Shown: positions 54,601 to 63,494, counted from the first letter of the stretch. The stretch: 64,000 bases of DNA from Bacteroidales bacterium (GCA_030656615.1 JAUSOY010000078.1:62001-126000), one strand, 5' to 3'. The notes: generated from the sequence alone by a model not told the origin. Numbers and translations: made by a program.

Positions 54601-55315
54601 GATAGACAATTCATTTAAGTTTACCAGTGAAGGTGAAATAAGCTTTGGCTATAAAGTTCTATCCGATAATCAAATAATTTTCTTTGTAAAAGATACCGGA
54701 ATTGGTATTAGTGAGGAAAAACAAAAAGCGATTTTCGAAGCATTTCAGCAAGCCGATGAAACAACACCGGTACTCTTTGGTGGTACAGGTCTTGGCCTTT
54801 CGATTGCTTCCGGACTTCTAGCCCGCATGAATGGTGAAATTTGGGTTGAATCTAAAATCGGTCATGGAGCTTGTTTTAATTTTTCAATCCCATTTACATC
54901 AACGCTTAAAGAAACAAAAGCGGTAAAAATAAGGACAAATAACTCAACGACCAATTTTAGTGGACTTAAAGTTCTAATTGTTGAGGATGATGATTCTGGT
55001 GCACAGTATCTTTTCGAAATTTTCAAAACAAAGGGAGCCGAGGTCTTTTTTGCAGGAAGCGCAGAAGAGGCTATTCAGATGGTTGATACAGATGAGCCCC
55101 AACTCATTATGATGGATATTCGGTTACCTGGAATGAGTGGTTTAGAGGCTACAACCATCATTAAAGCAAAAAAACCACATATTCCGATAATGGCCCAAAC
55201 AGCCTTTGCAATGTATGGCGATGCTGAAAAGGCCATAAATGCCGGATGTGATGCTTACATATCAAAACCTATCAATCCACTACTGTTATTTGAAAAGTTG
55301 AAGAAAATTCTTTAG
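48647..55315 (+). CDS. giant hybrid sensor histidine kinase with eight PAS and three GAF modules
   Basis: This 2222-residue kinase has an N-terminal membrane segment (about 15-33), a periplasmic sensor domain (about 34-305) and a second membrane segment (about 310-335). The cytoplasmic modules are PAS (about 350-465), PAS (483-605), PAS (612-730), PAS (740-855), GAF (858-1018), PAS (1026-1142), GAF (1142-1298), PAS (1306-1428), PAS (1438-1560), GAF (1558-1718) and PAS (1728-1845). The kinase core follows: HisKA with NMSHEIRTPLNG (His near 1866), HATPase_c (N box LIDNSFKFT near 1983, G2 GGTGLGLSIA), and a receiver from about 2107 with Asp in MMDIRLPGMSG near 2156. All catalytic residues are intact. 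PAS 2 and 7, and GAF 1 and 2, are close copies of each other. It should integrate several cytoplasmic signals. Confidence 0.9.
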   Translation: MNNPITNRQRRIFPYVLPVIIVTFLISIAAIAYYDREKKQVLDNIQNKLQLVSELKSQQIQTWLEERIADATSDIKSEYFIEAITAYANLYTKGQIYTPQSINLYSRLQKRLKLLKAEGNFEDVFITDTAFNIIINSENINKPFLFTETIESARIVLRKGETQLTNFYYNPAESHTHMDIISIVRFSESLTAALIYFRVNPDSFLYPYLDSWPYPSKTSETLLITQKDDSVIFISKLQNWKNETGKHLAIDFKQTEVPAVKAAMGTKGFVEGIDYTGENVYAYLSKIEGTDWFLVTKVDRNEISEKLSPILITTIGYSLLIILFTSSLFFFFFSIKTNKLNKKILQAQKEFYTSLYSIADGVITTDQHGKIRIMNKSACLLLDWTDEEVQGKNIDEVLWLFDENSVETRVNPVLTVLNSKLLTLDSKHFFLINRKGEKKAVTTTASPIYDETNKIIGVVLTLKDQTEEQSRKLELETHRQKLIMLLSNLPGMAYSCLNDDNWTMEFVSEGCLKLTGYLPKELIGNTEISYASVIRENYRPKVWEMVQQAIDNRSSFILEYEINCKNGDKKWVWEQGQGIFSDDGNLIRLEGFITDITVQKRAKEILEESERDLKIIIESSPLAMALADNEHNVIYLNKTFIETFGYNEKDIPNLTYWWNLAYPDPIYRENLKKSWIAAFDKANKSSSQISPLEVNVQCKDGSYKHILLKSSVIDNRNITIFQDISDRVLAENALKANEKKYRQLHESMTEAFVMVNLEGHILEFNEVYRSLLGYTKDELLGMDFRKITPEKWIEPEEEIITNQILIRGSSEIFEKEYIRKDGTVFPVELRAFLITNEIGEPESMWAIVRDITYRKQTEKALELIAGEGISKQGENSFSESMVLFVSKTFGVEQVLFGEYIAREDSVKSIAVCSGGEIVPNISYQLKDTPCENVINQKNCFYPKKIRLQFPKDLLLSEMKAESYIGIPLWNSQGNAIGIIALIDTKPMNESNQMNAILSIFTSRAAMEIERAKSDKELRNNIKRFVQVAENAQEWIWEVNAEGLYTYSSPMIYNILGYTPEEVVNKNYFFDFFHPDEKEQLKSQAFEAFKNLKPVTAFANRNIHKNGKVVNLSTNGVPIIDDHGYLIGYRGVDVDNTKQKLTEETLRFIAERSWEVRGESFFNALASYIGRVTQVNYVIIGEIDSAHENSQSLAFYSKGSIIENYQYKLDSTPCKNLLEDSFYYVNEGLQTQFADNTLIKEMGAVSYFGVPLYSYTGELTGQIAILDTKPIEYPETIQMILQLVSARAAAEINQMNAEIQLRKSEEKFKIISQISNDYLFESKVFENGNFELIWVGGAFQSISGYTMSEYKAAGGWRALLHPDDIAEDNLNIEKLMHGESVVAEARTYHKNKTTHWVRSHAHPIIDENNGQLIGIIGAVEDISDRKNSEEALKESERRMKTLMGNLPGMAYRCKNDHDWTKEFVSEGCFELTGYKPDDLVGNKTVSFNSLILPKYRDYLWEKWQRLLPLHEKFQDEYEIRTADGSIKWIWEQGQGVYDENGNVIALEGFYTDVTTRKQSEIIQTIQYNIANAIVETKDLSLLLGVIRRELDKLLDTTNFYVALYNSETGMLKSDVFKDEKDEILEWPAYKSLTGFVIQERKPVLILKKDMQKMVDQGDLNLLGTLSEIWMGVPIENEGKVYGVIAVQNYDNENAYNHTSLNFLEIIANQLSIFIKNQEAQEATTRMTKAVVQSPASIIITDIEGNIQYVNPKFEEVTGYTAEEVQGKNPRFLNSGMQSKEFYRQMWSTILSGQDWHGEFHNLRKNGELFWENALLSPILNDADEIVQFISVKEDITEKKKILDELVIAKEHAEENDRLKSAFLANMSHEIRTPLNGILGFTKMLTEGDPSPQQKEQFISIIDSSSERLLSVVNDILDISLIQSNQIKLFPEPFGINKFIEELLTFYETVQAEKIRKIKLFIDIPQTIQKLIITADRNRLYQIFKNLIDNSFKFTSEGEISFGYKVLSDNQIIFFVKDTGIGISEEKQKAIFEAFQQADETTPVLFGGTGLGLSIASGLLARMNGEIWVESKIGHGACFNFSIPFTSTLKETKAVKIRTNNSTTNFSGLKVLIVEDDDSGAQYLFEIFKTKGAEVFFAGSAEEAIQMVDTDEPQLIMMDIRLPGMSGLEATTIIKAKKPHIPIMAQTAFAMYGDAEKAINAGCDAYISKPINPLLLFEKLKKIL

Positions 55316-55324
55316 AATATAAAA

Positions 55325-55367
55325 TTATGAGAGAGGGCGACACCGTTGGTGCCGCCCTCTCTCATAA
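55325..55367. terminator. terminator between convergent genes
   Basis: ATGAGAGAGGGCG (55327-55339) pairs with CGCCCTCTCTCAT (55353-55365); four more pairs (CACC/GGTG) follow after one mismatch, leaving a 3-base loop. Stem of about 15-17 pairs. T runs are weak on both sides, so it may also stabilise transcript ends. Confidence 0.8.
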
Positions 55368-55380
55368 AAATTCAAATATA

Positions 55381-58182
55381 TTAATCGTTTAACAATTGTA
55401 CATCGCCAAAACCAAGACCTTTTAATGCATCCTTCTGGGTACGGGCATCACCGGCCACAACAATTATCATATTATCCTGATCGAGATATTTTCTTGCCAG
55501 ACTTAAATGTTTTTCGGCCGTCATATTCCTGACAATTTCTTCTTCCTGTAGAACATAATCAGGACTGAGATTGTACTCACTAATATTTTCGAGCATACTT
55601 ACCTGAGCATTCAACGTCTCAAACTCCAATGCATTCCCTTTAATCAAAGCACTTTTCGTAAATTCCATATCTTCTGGTTTAACTTCCATACGATATTGAG
55701 CAATGAGGTCATTGATAATTTGTACACTTTCGAGCGTAGCACTGGAACGAACACTGGTAGAAGCGGTAAAATAACCAGCAAATTTATTAGCCGAGAATCC
55801 TGAACGGGCGCCGTATGTATAACCCTTCTCTTCTCGTAAAACCAGATTTAAAACTCCATTGAAAGAGCCACCCAATTTATAATTCATAACCGTATTAGCA
55901 AAATAATCCTCATGCGAACGGGCTACTGAAGGGCAACCAGCCATAATTACCGACTGTTTAGCACCAGGAATATCTACAAAATAGACCTTCGCTGAATGCT
56001 CTTTTGTTGATATGGCAGGATAAACAACATTCTTAACTTTTGAAGGCCATTTTCCGTTAAAACGGGTAGTCAATGCCAGCATATTTTTCATATCAATATC
56101 ACCGGCTACATGTAAATTTGCTAATTGCGCCGAAAAATTCTTTTTCCAATAAGCCTTCAGATCGTCCATTGTAATAGAAGCTACGCTTTCTTCAGTACCC
56201 CGGCCATTAACACCCATAATATTATCATCGCCGTACAAAATTTTAAAGAAGGCTTCAGAAGCTCTGGCATTCGCATTGGCTTTCGACATTTTTAATCCAT
56301 TCAGCACCTTTGTTTTAATGATCGACAATGAAGCAGTATCCCAACGTGGTGTGAATAACATTTCAGCAACTAAATCGAGGGTTTTACTGAGATTCCGTGC
56401 CAGACAATTTCCATTAACACGAATCTGCGATTTTCCTGCATTGAAATTAATATTCGCTCCAAGCATCTTGATGGCCTCTTCCAATTCTTCCGGAGTTTTA
56501 GCAGCAGTACCTTCTTCGAGCATATTAGCAAGTATGGAAGCCAATCCCGCTTTTTCGATGGGTTCAAAAATCTGACCACCATCCAATGTCAGTGAAAATC
56601 TAACGAGCGGAAGTTCCTGATTTTTAATTACATAAAGCATCATTCCATCGGCAAGCTGTTTACGGGTAAATACCGGAATATTCACTTTTGGTAATGGTCC
56701 GGGAGTAGGTTCTACTGAGCGATCAAACAAAGCAGGTGTCTTTATTACTTCAACATTCTCTGTAACAGCAAGTTTAACCTCGCTGGCCTCCTCAATCTTC
56801 TCTTCTTTGATATTTGCTTTTTCGGCTCCTTTAGGAATTAAATCAAGTTTCCCTTTTGGAACAAAACCCACGCAAACATAATTTTTACCTTTTATATACT
56901 GATTATAAACCCTCCAAACATCCTCAGCTGTTACAGCCTTAAGGTTTTCAATATCTTTTCCGATAAAAGAAGGATCGCCAGCATATTCATTATAACGGGC
57001 CAATTGAAACGACTTACCTAAAATGCTACTGATGCCATTATAGAACTGTGTTTCGAGTCCGGCTTTAATCGTTTCAAGATCCTTATCTGTAAATTTATCT
57101 TTTTCGAAGCGATCGAAAGCTTCAAAAACAGCATCTTCCACCGCAGCAAGCGAAATGCCATCTGAGGCGGAAATGCCTATGTTAAACTTACCTGTAAGCT
57201 CTGAAGAACTATTATAAACACCAACCTGAGAAGTCAATTTCTTTTCTTTAACCAACACTTTATACATCGGCGATTTTTTTCCTTCAGAAAGTAAGCTACC
57301 CAAAACATCCAAAGCATAGGAATCAGGAGTATACTGCTCTACAACGGGCCATACCATCGAAATACGGGAAGCACGAGCAAAACTGTCCTCATGAAAAAGT
57401 TTTACGGTTTTATTAATGCTGATGTTATGTGGTTTTGGATCATTCACCGGATAATTCGAAACAATTTCACCAAAATATTTAGAAACCAAAGGTTTTATAG
57501 TATTTACATCGATATCTCCGGCGATAACCAAAGTAGCATTGTTAGGACCATAATAGTGACGATAAAACTCTTTAACGTCTTCTAATGTGGCTGATGTAAG
57601 ATCTTCCATTTCTCCAATGACCTGCCAGCTATAAGGATGACTTTCAGGATATAAAGCTCTGTCGGTTACATAACCCATATGTCCGTACGGACGGTTATCG
57701 TAATTCTGTCTTTTCTCATTCTGTACAACATTCTGCTGATTAACAAAGGCTTCCTGCGTTACGGTATTGAGTAAATATCCCATTCGATCCGATTCCATCC
57801 AAAGAACCATCTCAAGAGAATTTTTTGGAACTATTTCGTAATACACAGTTCCATCACGATTGGTGCCTCCATTTAACGTACCACCAGCACCCTGAATTTT
57901 TTTAAAAAACTGATCCTGAGGAATGTTTTCTGATTCCTGAAACATCATATGCTCAAAAAGATGTGCGAAACCAGTTTTACCAGGTACTTCGCGATTCGAT
58001 CCGACATGATACTGAATTGCAACAGCAACAATGGGATCACTTTTATCAACATGAAGTATTACATCAAGTCCATTTGATAACTGATACTTCTCATAAGAAA
58101 TTTTCAGACCTCCGTCCTGGGCCTGAGTGACAAAAGGTGCCACCAGTAAAAATGCTAAAAAGATTTTGTAAATGGTTTTCAT
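55381..58182 (-). CDS. M16 family metallopeptidase, exported
   Basis: The 933-residue protein has a signal peptide (to about 22) and two pitrilysin-type halves. The N-terminal half keeps the zinc motif HxxEH as His74-Leu-Phe-Glu77-His78; the C-terminal half (from about 505) has no such motif, as usual for the inactive half. The predicted size is typical of periplasmic PqqL-like peptidases of Bacteroidota. It should degrade peptides in the periplasm. The gene is followed by the terminator at 55325 and preceded by the M48 gene; the two are about 64 bases apart. Confidence 0.9.
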   Translation of the reverse strand: MKTIYKIFLAFLLVAPFVTQAQDGGLKISYEKYQLSNGLDVILHVDKSDPIVAVAIQYHVGSNREVPGKTGFAHLFEHMMFQESENIPQDQFFKKIQGAGGTLNGGTNRDGTVYYEIVPKNSLEMVLWMESDRMGYLLNTVTQEAFVNQQNVVQNEKRQNYDNRPYGHMGYVTDRALYPESHPYSWQVIGEMEDLTSATLEDVKEFYRHYYGPNNATLVIAGDIDVNTIKPLVSKYFGEIVSNYPVNDPKPHNISINKTVKLFHEDSFARASRISMVWPVVEQYTPDSYALDVLGSLLSEGKKSPMYKVLVKEKKLTSQVGVYNSSSELTGKFNIGISASDGISLAAVEDAVFEAFDRFEKDKFTDKDLETIKAGLETQFYNGISSILGKSFQLARYNEYAGDPSFIGKDIENLKAVTAEDVWRVYNQYIKGKNYVCVGFVPKGKLDLIPKGAEKANIKEEKIEEASEVKLAVTENVEVIKTPALFDRSVEPTPGPLPKVNIPVFTRKQLADGMMLYVIKNQELPLVRFSLTLDGGQIFEPIEKAGLASILANMLEEGTAAKTPEELEEAIKMLGANINFNAGKSQIRVNGNCLARNLSKTLDLVAEMLFTPRWDTASLSIIKTKVLNGLKMSKANANARASEAFFKILYGDDNIMGVNGRGTEESVASITMDDLKAYWKKNFSAQLANLHVAGDIDMKNMLALTTRFNGKWPSKVKNVVYPAISTKEHSAKVYFVDIPGAKQSVIMAGCPSVARSHEDYFANTVMNYKLGGSFNGVLNLVLREEKGYTYGARSGFSANKFAGYFTASTSVRSSATLESVQIINDLIAQYRMEVKPEDMEFTKSALIKGNALEFETLNAQVSMLENISEYNLSPDYVLQEEEIVRNMTAEKHLSLARKYLDQDNMIIVVAGDARTQKDALKGLGFGDVQLLND

Positions 58183-58246
58183 GATTGTTAATTTGGTTAT
58201 TGATTTCCCTTGTTAAGGATAATTATTTTTATTCTGACTGAACATC

Positions 58247-59512
58247 TTACTCATTATTTTCCTTCAATTTATCAAGGGCTATGAGCCTTTGTAATAATGG
58301 AGGATGCGAATAATGAACAAATACATATGCCGGATGCGGCTGCAAATTACTCAGATTATTGTTTGAAAGTGAAATTAATGCTGATTGAAGTGCAGTAACT
58401 TCATATTTTTCAGCGGCAAATGCATCAGCCGCGTATTCATTTCGCCTCGAAATATAACTAAACAAAATCCCCAGGATAACAGAAACTGGCGTATACAATA
58501 TCCCAAAAGCAAGAATGCCCAGATGAAAGGATGCTTTTGCCGATTCTCCTGCAATGGCTCTGGAAATATTTTCACTGATTTCTGATTCAGGAGCAATAAA
58601 CAATCCAAGAATAAATAGCATAAGACCCATCTGTAAAATACCAAGAATTAATCCATTCCTAACATGTTTCAATGTATTATGTCCAACTTCGTGAGCAAGA
58701 ATAGCCACAATTTCCTTTGTTGTATGATTCTGAATCAGCGTATCATATAAAACAATTCGCTTTCGGCGACCTAAGCCTGCAAAATACGCATTGGCTTTAC
58801 TACTTCTTTTGCTTCCATCGATTACAAAAATATTTTCGAGGGCAAATCCGGTCTTATTAGCAAAGTCCTCGATGGCGCTACGTAATTCACCCTCCGGAAG
58901 TGGTGTCTGTTTATTGAATAAAGGAACGATCAGGCTTGAATAAAAAAAAGTAAAGAATAACATAAAAACACTCAGAATGCCGAGGGTAATTACCCAAAAC
59001 CAGGCACCGGTAAAATGAAAAACAATAATAATCAATGTCAACAGCCCCCCACCTATTACGACTGACAATAGAAGTGATTTTAATTTATCAGTAACGAAAA
59101 TTTTCCAGTTGCTTTTATTGAAACCAAAACGCTCTTCAATAATAAAAGTATGAATACACTGAAACGGTAAGGAAATTATATCGATAAGAATTCCAATAAT
59201 ACCAAGAAATAGTAATGGTAAAAGGATATAATGCTCTGTATAACTACGGATTATTGAATCCACATTCCCTAAAAACCCAGATAATATCACGATAAGTGTC
59301 AGAATAAACATTAATACACCCGAAATCAAATCAAGACGATCTTTTGCTGATTCGTACAATTGAGATTTTTTATACTGACCGGAACTAAAAACTCCAATTA
59401 ATCGATGGTTTAAAGGCTTTTTACGTGCTTTTGAATTCAGCACATCGAGTATCAATCCGAAAAAATATTCTAAAACAATAATGGAAACGATAAGGTAAAA
59501 AATCAGGTTCAT
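58247..59512 (-). CDS. M48 family metallopeptidase, Ste24/CAAX prenyl protease-type
   Basis: A 421-residue integral membrane protease with about seven membrane segments. The zinc motif is HEVGH (near residues 272-276, LAHEVGHNTLKHV), and the third ligand is the Glu in RRNEYAADAFA near 364-374. The order FNK...LPEGELRSAIEDFANKTGFAL, NAYFAGLGRRKRIVLYDTL and the C-terminal HYSHPPLLQRL corresponds to Ste24-type enzymes. It probably performs membrane-protein quality control; bacterial substrates are unknown. Independent gene with a 101-base gap to the next one. Confidence 0.9.
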   Translation of the reverse strand: MNLIFYLIVSIIVLEYFFGLILDVLNSKARKKPLNHRLIGVFSSGQYKKSQLYESAKDRLDLISGVLMFILTLIVILSGFLGNVDSIIRSYTEHYILLPLLFLGIIGILIDIISLPFQCIHTFIIEERFGFNKSNWKIFVTDKLKSLLLSVVIGGGLLTLIIIVFHFTGAWFWVITLGILSVFMLFFTFFYSSLIVPLFNKQTPLPEGELRSAIEDFANKTGFALENIFVIDGSKRSSKANAYFAGLGRRKRIVLYDTLIQNHTTKEIVAILAHEVGHNTLKHVRNGLILGILQMGLMLFILGLFIAPESEISENISRAIAGESAKASFHLGILAFGILYTPVSVILGILFSYISRRNEYAADAFAAEKYEVTALQSALISLSNNNLSNLQPHPAYVFVHYSHPPLLQRLIALDKLKENNE

Positions 59513-59613
59513 ATTTGCGAAATTGATACGTAAATTATGATTATATAGACTTGATAATCAAGTAACTTGCTAAATACTAATAATTACTCTGGTCAATTTT
59601 TTATTCTGTGTTT

Positions 59614-60369
59614 CTAAATCCATCCTCTGAGATAATAAATCCAGTATCCGGTAATTTCATGAATTAAAGAATTCCAACGCATTAAGTTATCGGGTTTAGG
59701 AAAAAATACGGCTCCATAATAATATCGCCTGTCGCCTGCCCATTTTTCGACCGGATATGGCGTTACATTTAATCCCACCTGACGAAAGGATTTATACGCT
59801 CTGGGCATATGATCGGCAGATGTTACCAAAAGATATCTTTTCTGCGGTGATTCACTACCAAGCAATTGCAGGCAATTCACAGCATTTTCATGGGTATTTC
59901 TAGAGGTGGATTCTACAAGGATATCCTTTTCAGGTATACCTATTCCGACAAGATAGCGCTGCAAATACGAACTTTCTTCATATCCCGGGTCTGTTAATGA
60001 GCCGGAGCCACCACTAAGGACTATTTTACGACATACTCCTTGTTTGTATAACAAAACCGCCTGAAGCAATCGATCGGTAGAATTCCGGAAAATCATTCGA
60101 TCATAATCAGTAGAATGTGTTACCATCCATCCGCCTGGTACTATACAGGCATCAAATACAACTCCTTTACGAAGTTTAACCATCGGACTTTCCCATGCCC
60201 GGTATGCCTCAGTCACTAAAAATCCATTGGAAAAAAGGTAAAGGACAAGGATACTTAGTATAATGTATAGTTTGCGGGATTTCTTACGCAAAGCAAGCGT
60301 TGCAAGAATTAATACCCATACGAGGGGTGATAGAAAAACGCCTAAAAATTTTGATAATGCGAAAAACAT
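59614..60369 (-). CDS. YdcF family protein (DUF218, SanA/ElyC-like)
   Basis: The 251-residue protein begins with two membrane segments (about 5-20 and 30-50), followed by a DUF218 domain: CIVPGGWM, NSTDRLLQAVLLYKQG, KIVLSGGSG, ESTSRNTHENAVNCLQLL, LLVTSADHMPRAYKSFRQVGLNV. Family members (ElyC, SanA, YdcF) are linked to cell-envelope synthesis and lipid carrier metabolism, but enzymatic activity is uncertain. It lies 51 bases downstream of the VWA membrane protein gene, on the same strand. Confidence 0.88.
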   Translation of the reverse strand: MFFALSKFLGVFLSPLVWVLILATLALRKKSRKLYIILSILVLYLFSNGFLVTEAYRAWESPMVKLRKGVVFDACIVPGGWMVTHSTDYDRMIFRNSTDRLLQAVLLYKQGVCRKIVLSGGSGSLTDPGYEESSYLQRYLVGIGIPEKDILVESTSRNTHENAVNCLQLLGSESPQKRYLLVTSADHMPRAYKSFRQVGLNVTPYPVEKWAGDRRYYYGAVFFPKPDNLMRWNSLIHEITGYWIYYLRGWI

Positions 60370-60420
60370 AAATGGATTTTCTACAAATATAATAAGAAGC
60401 TTGTAGATATAAACAATATC

Positions 60421-62499
60421 CTATAGACTTCCTCCCCTGCGACGTAAAGCCCATTCGGTAATCATAAGGACCAATAATAAAACAAGCAACCATAGGAATG
60501 ATGCAGCATCGGTAAAGTGCTTTTCGGTATATATAATCGGTTTAATATCCTTTCGGTTCAACAAATCGTCCATTAATTGAGGTCCATCAGATAAGCCATA
60601 CATCTTTCCACCATTCGAGCTAAGCTGATTCAAAAAATGATGATTTGCCACCGTTTGAATGCCTTCAATTTGTATCGACTTTACCGTAATAAATCCATTT
60701 TTACGATGGATAGAATCTTCGAACTGAGTTGAAGCTTCCCATCGATATACCCCTGCAGGCATACGACCCGCTTCAAGCGAATAAAACAGGCCGCTACGGC
60801 TGAAATTAAATGGATACTCGTGGCCTGCAGTATCAATAATTTTCATACTGATATCAGGGATATTTACTGCTTCATAATTGGAATTATACAGTTCGGCTTC
60901 AAATACCATAAGCTCTGTTTCGTCGATTGCCGGTTTGGATTTGATTTTAAAACGTCCGCCTTGATCTCTTACCACAAGATATTGTACTGCTTTACCAAAT
61001 AACTCATTAAACAGCTCATGATTACCGCCAATACTGTATGTTTTTAAACGCCACCACCAGATACCTTCTCCACATATTACTACGGTTCTCCTTTGAGATG
61101 ATGGATTCGTTGAGAAAGTCATCAAAGGCCTGGATGTTTCTATTCCGCTGATTTTCTGTGTCAATAAAACAGAAGTACCCGGAGAAACCTGGTAATTTAC
61201 CGATGGAGATACCAATGGGGGCCACTGCCTGATCTGTTTTATAAGTTGATCAGATAAAGCAAACGATGAAAAATTTAAGGATGGTATTGCCTGAGATTCA
61301 AATGTTTTAGAAAGATCCCCTGAAAGTTGAATTCCTGCAGATTGAGAATTAAAATCTGCCATCGAAATATTCTGACTAAGAATATACATGGTAGGAATTC
61401 CTCTTGCTTGTAATTTTTCACAAATGGCTCTCCCCTTTTCATCGATGGATGGAAGAGCATGTAATATTACCACATCAAAGTCTTCCAAGGTTTTTTTAAA
61501 ATCCTTTAAAAGAGCGACTTCAACCTGAAAACCCGGATTTTCTTTTAGTACAGATTGTATCGCTTCCAAATCGGGATGTGGCGCTCTGGCTAGCAATAAA
61601 ATCCGACTCCTGTTTTCAGCAATATCAATATAGAAATCATAACGGTTATTCGTCCGGTTTTTCTCTGTTTTTTCCTGACTCAATACAACACTAAAACGCG
61701 TTAATCCCTTGCCTGAAGCTTCAAAATCGACCGGAACAGAAATACTGCTACGCTCACTGGAATAGAATATTTTTTTACTATATCGCTCAACACCATTTTC
61801 AAAAACTTTCAAGGATGACGTCTGACCTTTCATACCTGTAGAACTAATATTTATTTCCACAGGTATACGCGCTCCTGGCAATGAAATACGATTATGAAGT
61901 ACCCTATCGATTTTCTGATCGGCATACTCAATGGTATCTCCTGTAGCAATAGCATATACGGGTATCATTGCATGCCCGCCTTGATATACAGGATTGCTTC
62001 CGGCATTTAATATTCCATCAGATATGATAACTATGGCTGCCGTATTTGTACTGGTATTCGAAACTTCTTCAAATACTTGTCCGAAATTCGTCAATCGATC
62101 GGAAAAATCCGGCAAACCTCCTGACCTTAAATGATCTCCAAAAAGCATACTTTTAACTTCATACCGGTCGCTAAGTTCCTTATGAATTTGATTAATAAAC
62201 GCAGGTAGTTCTTGCTTTATTACTACAGAATCTTTAGCAGAAATCATTGAAAATGAATTATCTATAGCAATAAACAGCATCGGTTTTTCTTCCTTCTGAA
62301 TACTAATCTGAAGCAAGGGTCCAAGTATCAATATGGCTAAAAGGCTAACCCATAAACCGCGGATAAAAAACAATATAACACGCATTTGCCTTGACAAACC
62401 ACTATTTTTTTCCCTGAAATACAAAAGAGCGGCTAATCCAAATCCGCCAATAATGCAAAAAGGCAATAACCACAAGGCTGCATCAAACGTAATATTCAT
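60421..62499 (-). CDS. VWA-like membrane protein
   Basis: The 692-residue protein has two N-terminal membrane segments (about 8-28 and 40-65), then a von Willebrand A-type domain: IAIDNSFSM (MIDAS DxSxS, about 78-86) and IVIISDGILNAGSNP near 160-175. A long periplasmic region follows, in which I recognise only strand-rich Ig-like stretches. A membrane segment (WLLVLLLVLMITEWAL) near the end anchors it. Proteins of this layout are common in Bacteroidota, often near BatA-type genes; function unknown. The upstream fabG gene ends with a terminator-like hairpin 22 bases before this start. Confidence 0.75.
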   Translation of the reverse strand: MNITFDAALWLLPFCIIGGFGLAALLYFREKNSGLSRQMRVILFFIRGLWVSLLAILILGPLLQISIQKEEKPMLFIAIDNSFSMISAKDSVVIKQELPAFINQIHKELSDRYEVKSMLFGDHLRSGGLPDFSDRLTNFGQVFEEVSNTSTNTAAIVIISDGILNAGSNPVYQGGHAMIPVYAIATGDTIEYADQKIDRVLHNRISLPGARIPVEINISSTGMKGQTSSLKVFENGVERYSKKIFYSSERSSISVPVDFEASGKGLTRFSVVLSQEKTEKNRTNNRYDFYIDIAENRSRILLLARAPHPDLEAIQSVLKENPGFQVEVALLKDFKKTLEDFDVVILHALPSIDEKGRAICEKLQARGIPTMYILSQNISMADFNSQSAGIQLSGDLSKTFESQAIPSLNFSSFALSDQLIKQIRQWPPLVSPSVNYQVSPGTSVLLTQKISGIETSRPLMTFSTNPSSQRRTVVICGEGIWWWRLKTYSIGGNHELFNELFGKAVQYLVVRDQGGRFKIKSKPAIDETELMVFEAELYNSNYEAVNIPDISMKIIDTAGHEYPFNFSRSGLFYSLEAGRMPAGVYRWEASTQFEDSIHRKNGFITVKSIQIEGIQTVANHHFLNQLSSNGGKMYGLSDGPQLMDDLLNRKDIKPIIYTEKHFTDAASFLWLLVLLLVLMITEWALRRRGGSL

Positions 62500-62516
62500 C
62501 CGCTAAAGAATTGTAT

Positions 62517-62566
62517 AAAACACATCCTTCCTGCTTTCTCTATTAATTGAAATCAGAAAGGATGTG
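62517..62566 (-). terminator. putative terminator of fabG
   Basis: On the minus strand CACATCCTT (62566-62558) pairs with AAGGATGTG (62529-62521), with a long internal region, followed by TTTTAT. It lies 15 bases after the fabG stop codon. Confidence 0.55.
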
Positions 62567-62580
62567 CAGTCAGTTTTGAT

Positions 62581-63327
62581 TTACATCAACATACCACCAC
62601 AAACATTAATAACCTGCCCGCTAACGTATGAACTCAGATCTGATGCCAGGAAAACACAGGTATTCGCTACATCTTCGGGTTTACCGCCCCTGCGAAGAGG
62701 AATCCCTTTAATCCATTCGGTGCGGATATCATCCGGTAATTTGGCGGTCATATCCGTTTCAATAAAACCGGGGGCAATAGCATTGCAACGGATATTTCTG
62801 GAACCCAATTCCTGGGCAATCGACTTTGTAAAACCAATCAAACCAGCTTTAGATGCTGAATAATTGCTCTGACCAGCGTTTCCACTAACTCCTACCACTG
62901 AACTCATATTGATAATGGAACCACTGCGGGTTTTAAGCATAATTTTCTGAACTGCTTTTGTCAGATTGAAAGCTGATTTTAGATTCACCTTTATCACCAA
63001 ATCCCAGTCGGTTTCCGACATGCGCATTAACAACTGATCGCGTGTAATACCTGCATTATTCACCAGAATATCAACGGTTCCAAAATCCTTCACAACCTCA
63101 TCAATAAATTTTTCAGAAGCTTCAAAAGAGGAAGCATCCGATGCATAGCCCTTGCCCTTAACTCCTAAGGCTGCCAGTTCTTTTTCGAGTGCGATACAAT
63201 TATCATCGTAATTCAAATCTGAAAAGGCAATGTTTGCTCCTTCTGCTGCAAAACGAAGTGCGATCGCACGACCTATTCCTCTCGAAGCACCAGTAATTAC
63301 AGCTACTTTTCCTTGCAATAGTTTCAT
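62581..63327 (-). CDS. fabG: 3-oxoacyl-[acyl-carrier-protein] reductase
   Basis: A 248-residue short-chain dehydrogenase. NADPH loop TGASRGIG (about 12-19), NNAG near 88-91, the catalytic Ser in NMSSVVGVSG, and YSASK (Tyr near 154) are present; the C-terminus (SSYVSGQVINVCGGMLM) is characteristic of FabG. It reduces beta-ketoacyl-ACP in fatty acid synthesis. A paralogue acting on other ketones cannot be excluded, but the C-terminal match is strong. A -7 box at 63368-63375 precedes it. Confidence 0.9.
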   Translation of the reverse strand: MKLLQGKVAVITGASRGIGRAIALRFAAEGANIAFSDLNYDDNCIALEKELAALGVKGKGYASDASSFEASEKFIDEVVKDFGTVDILVNNAGITRDQLLMRMSETDWDLVIKVNLKSAFNLTKAVQKIMLKTRSGSIINMSSVVGVSGNAGQSNYSASKAGLIGFTKSIAQELGSRNIRCNAIAPGFIETDMTAKLPDDIRTEWIKGIPLRRGGKPEDVANTCVFLASDLSSYVSGQVINVCGGMLM

Positions 63328-63367
63328 AGTCTATGTTTTTAAAAAATGTTTCATTGTAAGATTTCTG

Positions 63368-63375
63368 CAAATATA
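63368..63375 (-). promoter_or_regulatory. putative -7 box of fabG
   Basis: The minus strand reads TATATTTG followed by C, matching TAnnTTTG, 40 bases before the start codon. A minus-strand TTG at 63400-63402 is a possible -33, though the spacing of 24 is long. Confidence 0.5.
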
Positions 63376-63494
63376 CTGTTTTGAGAGTATTTGAGCTTAC
63401 AACAAGACTGCGGGAACATCAGGGAAATTACAGCCCCTAAATTCAAAAGTTTCAGTTTTTTACAGTTCTCTGAAAAAGTATACGCATGGATACG

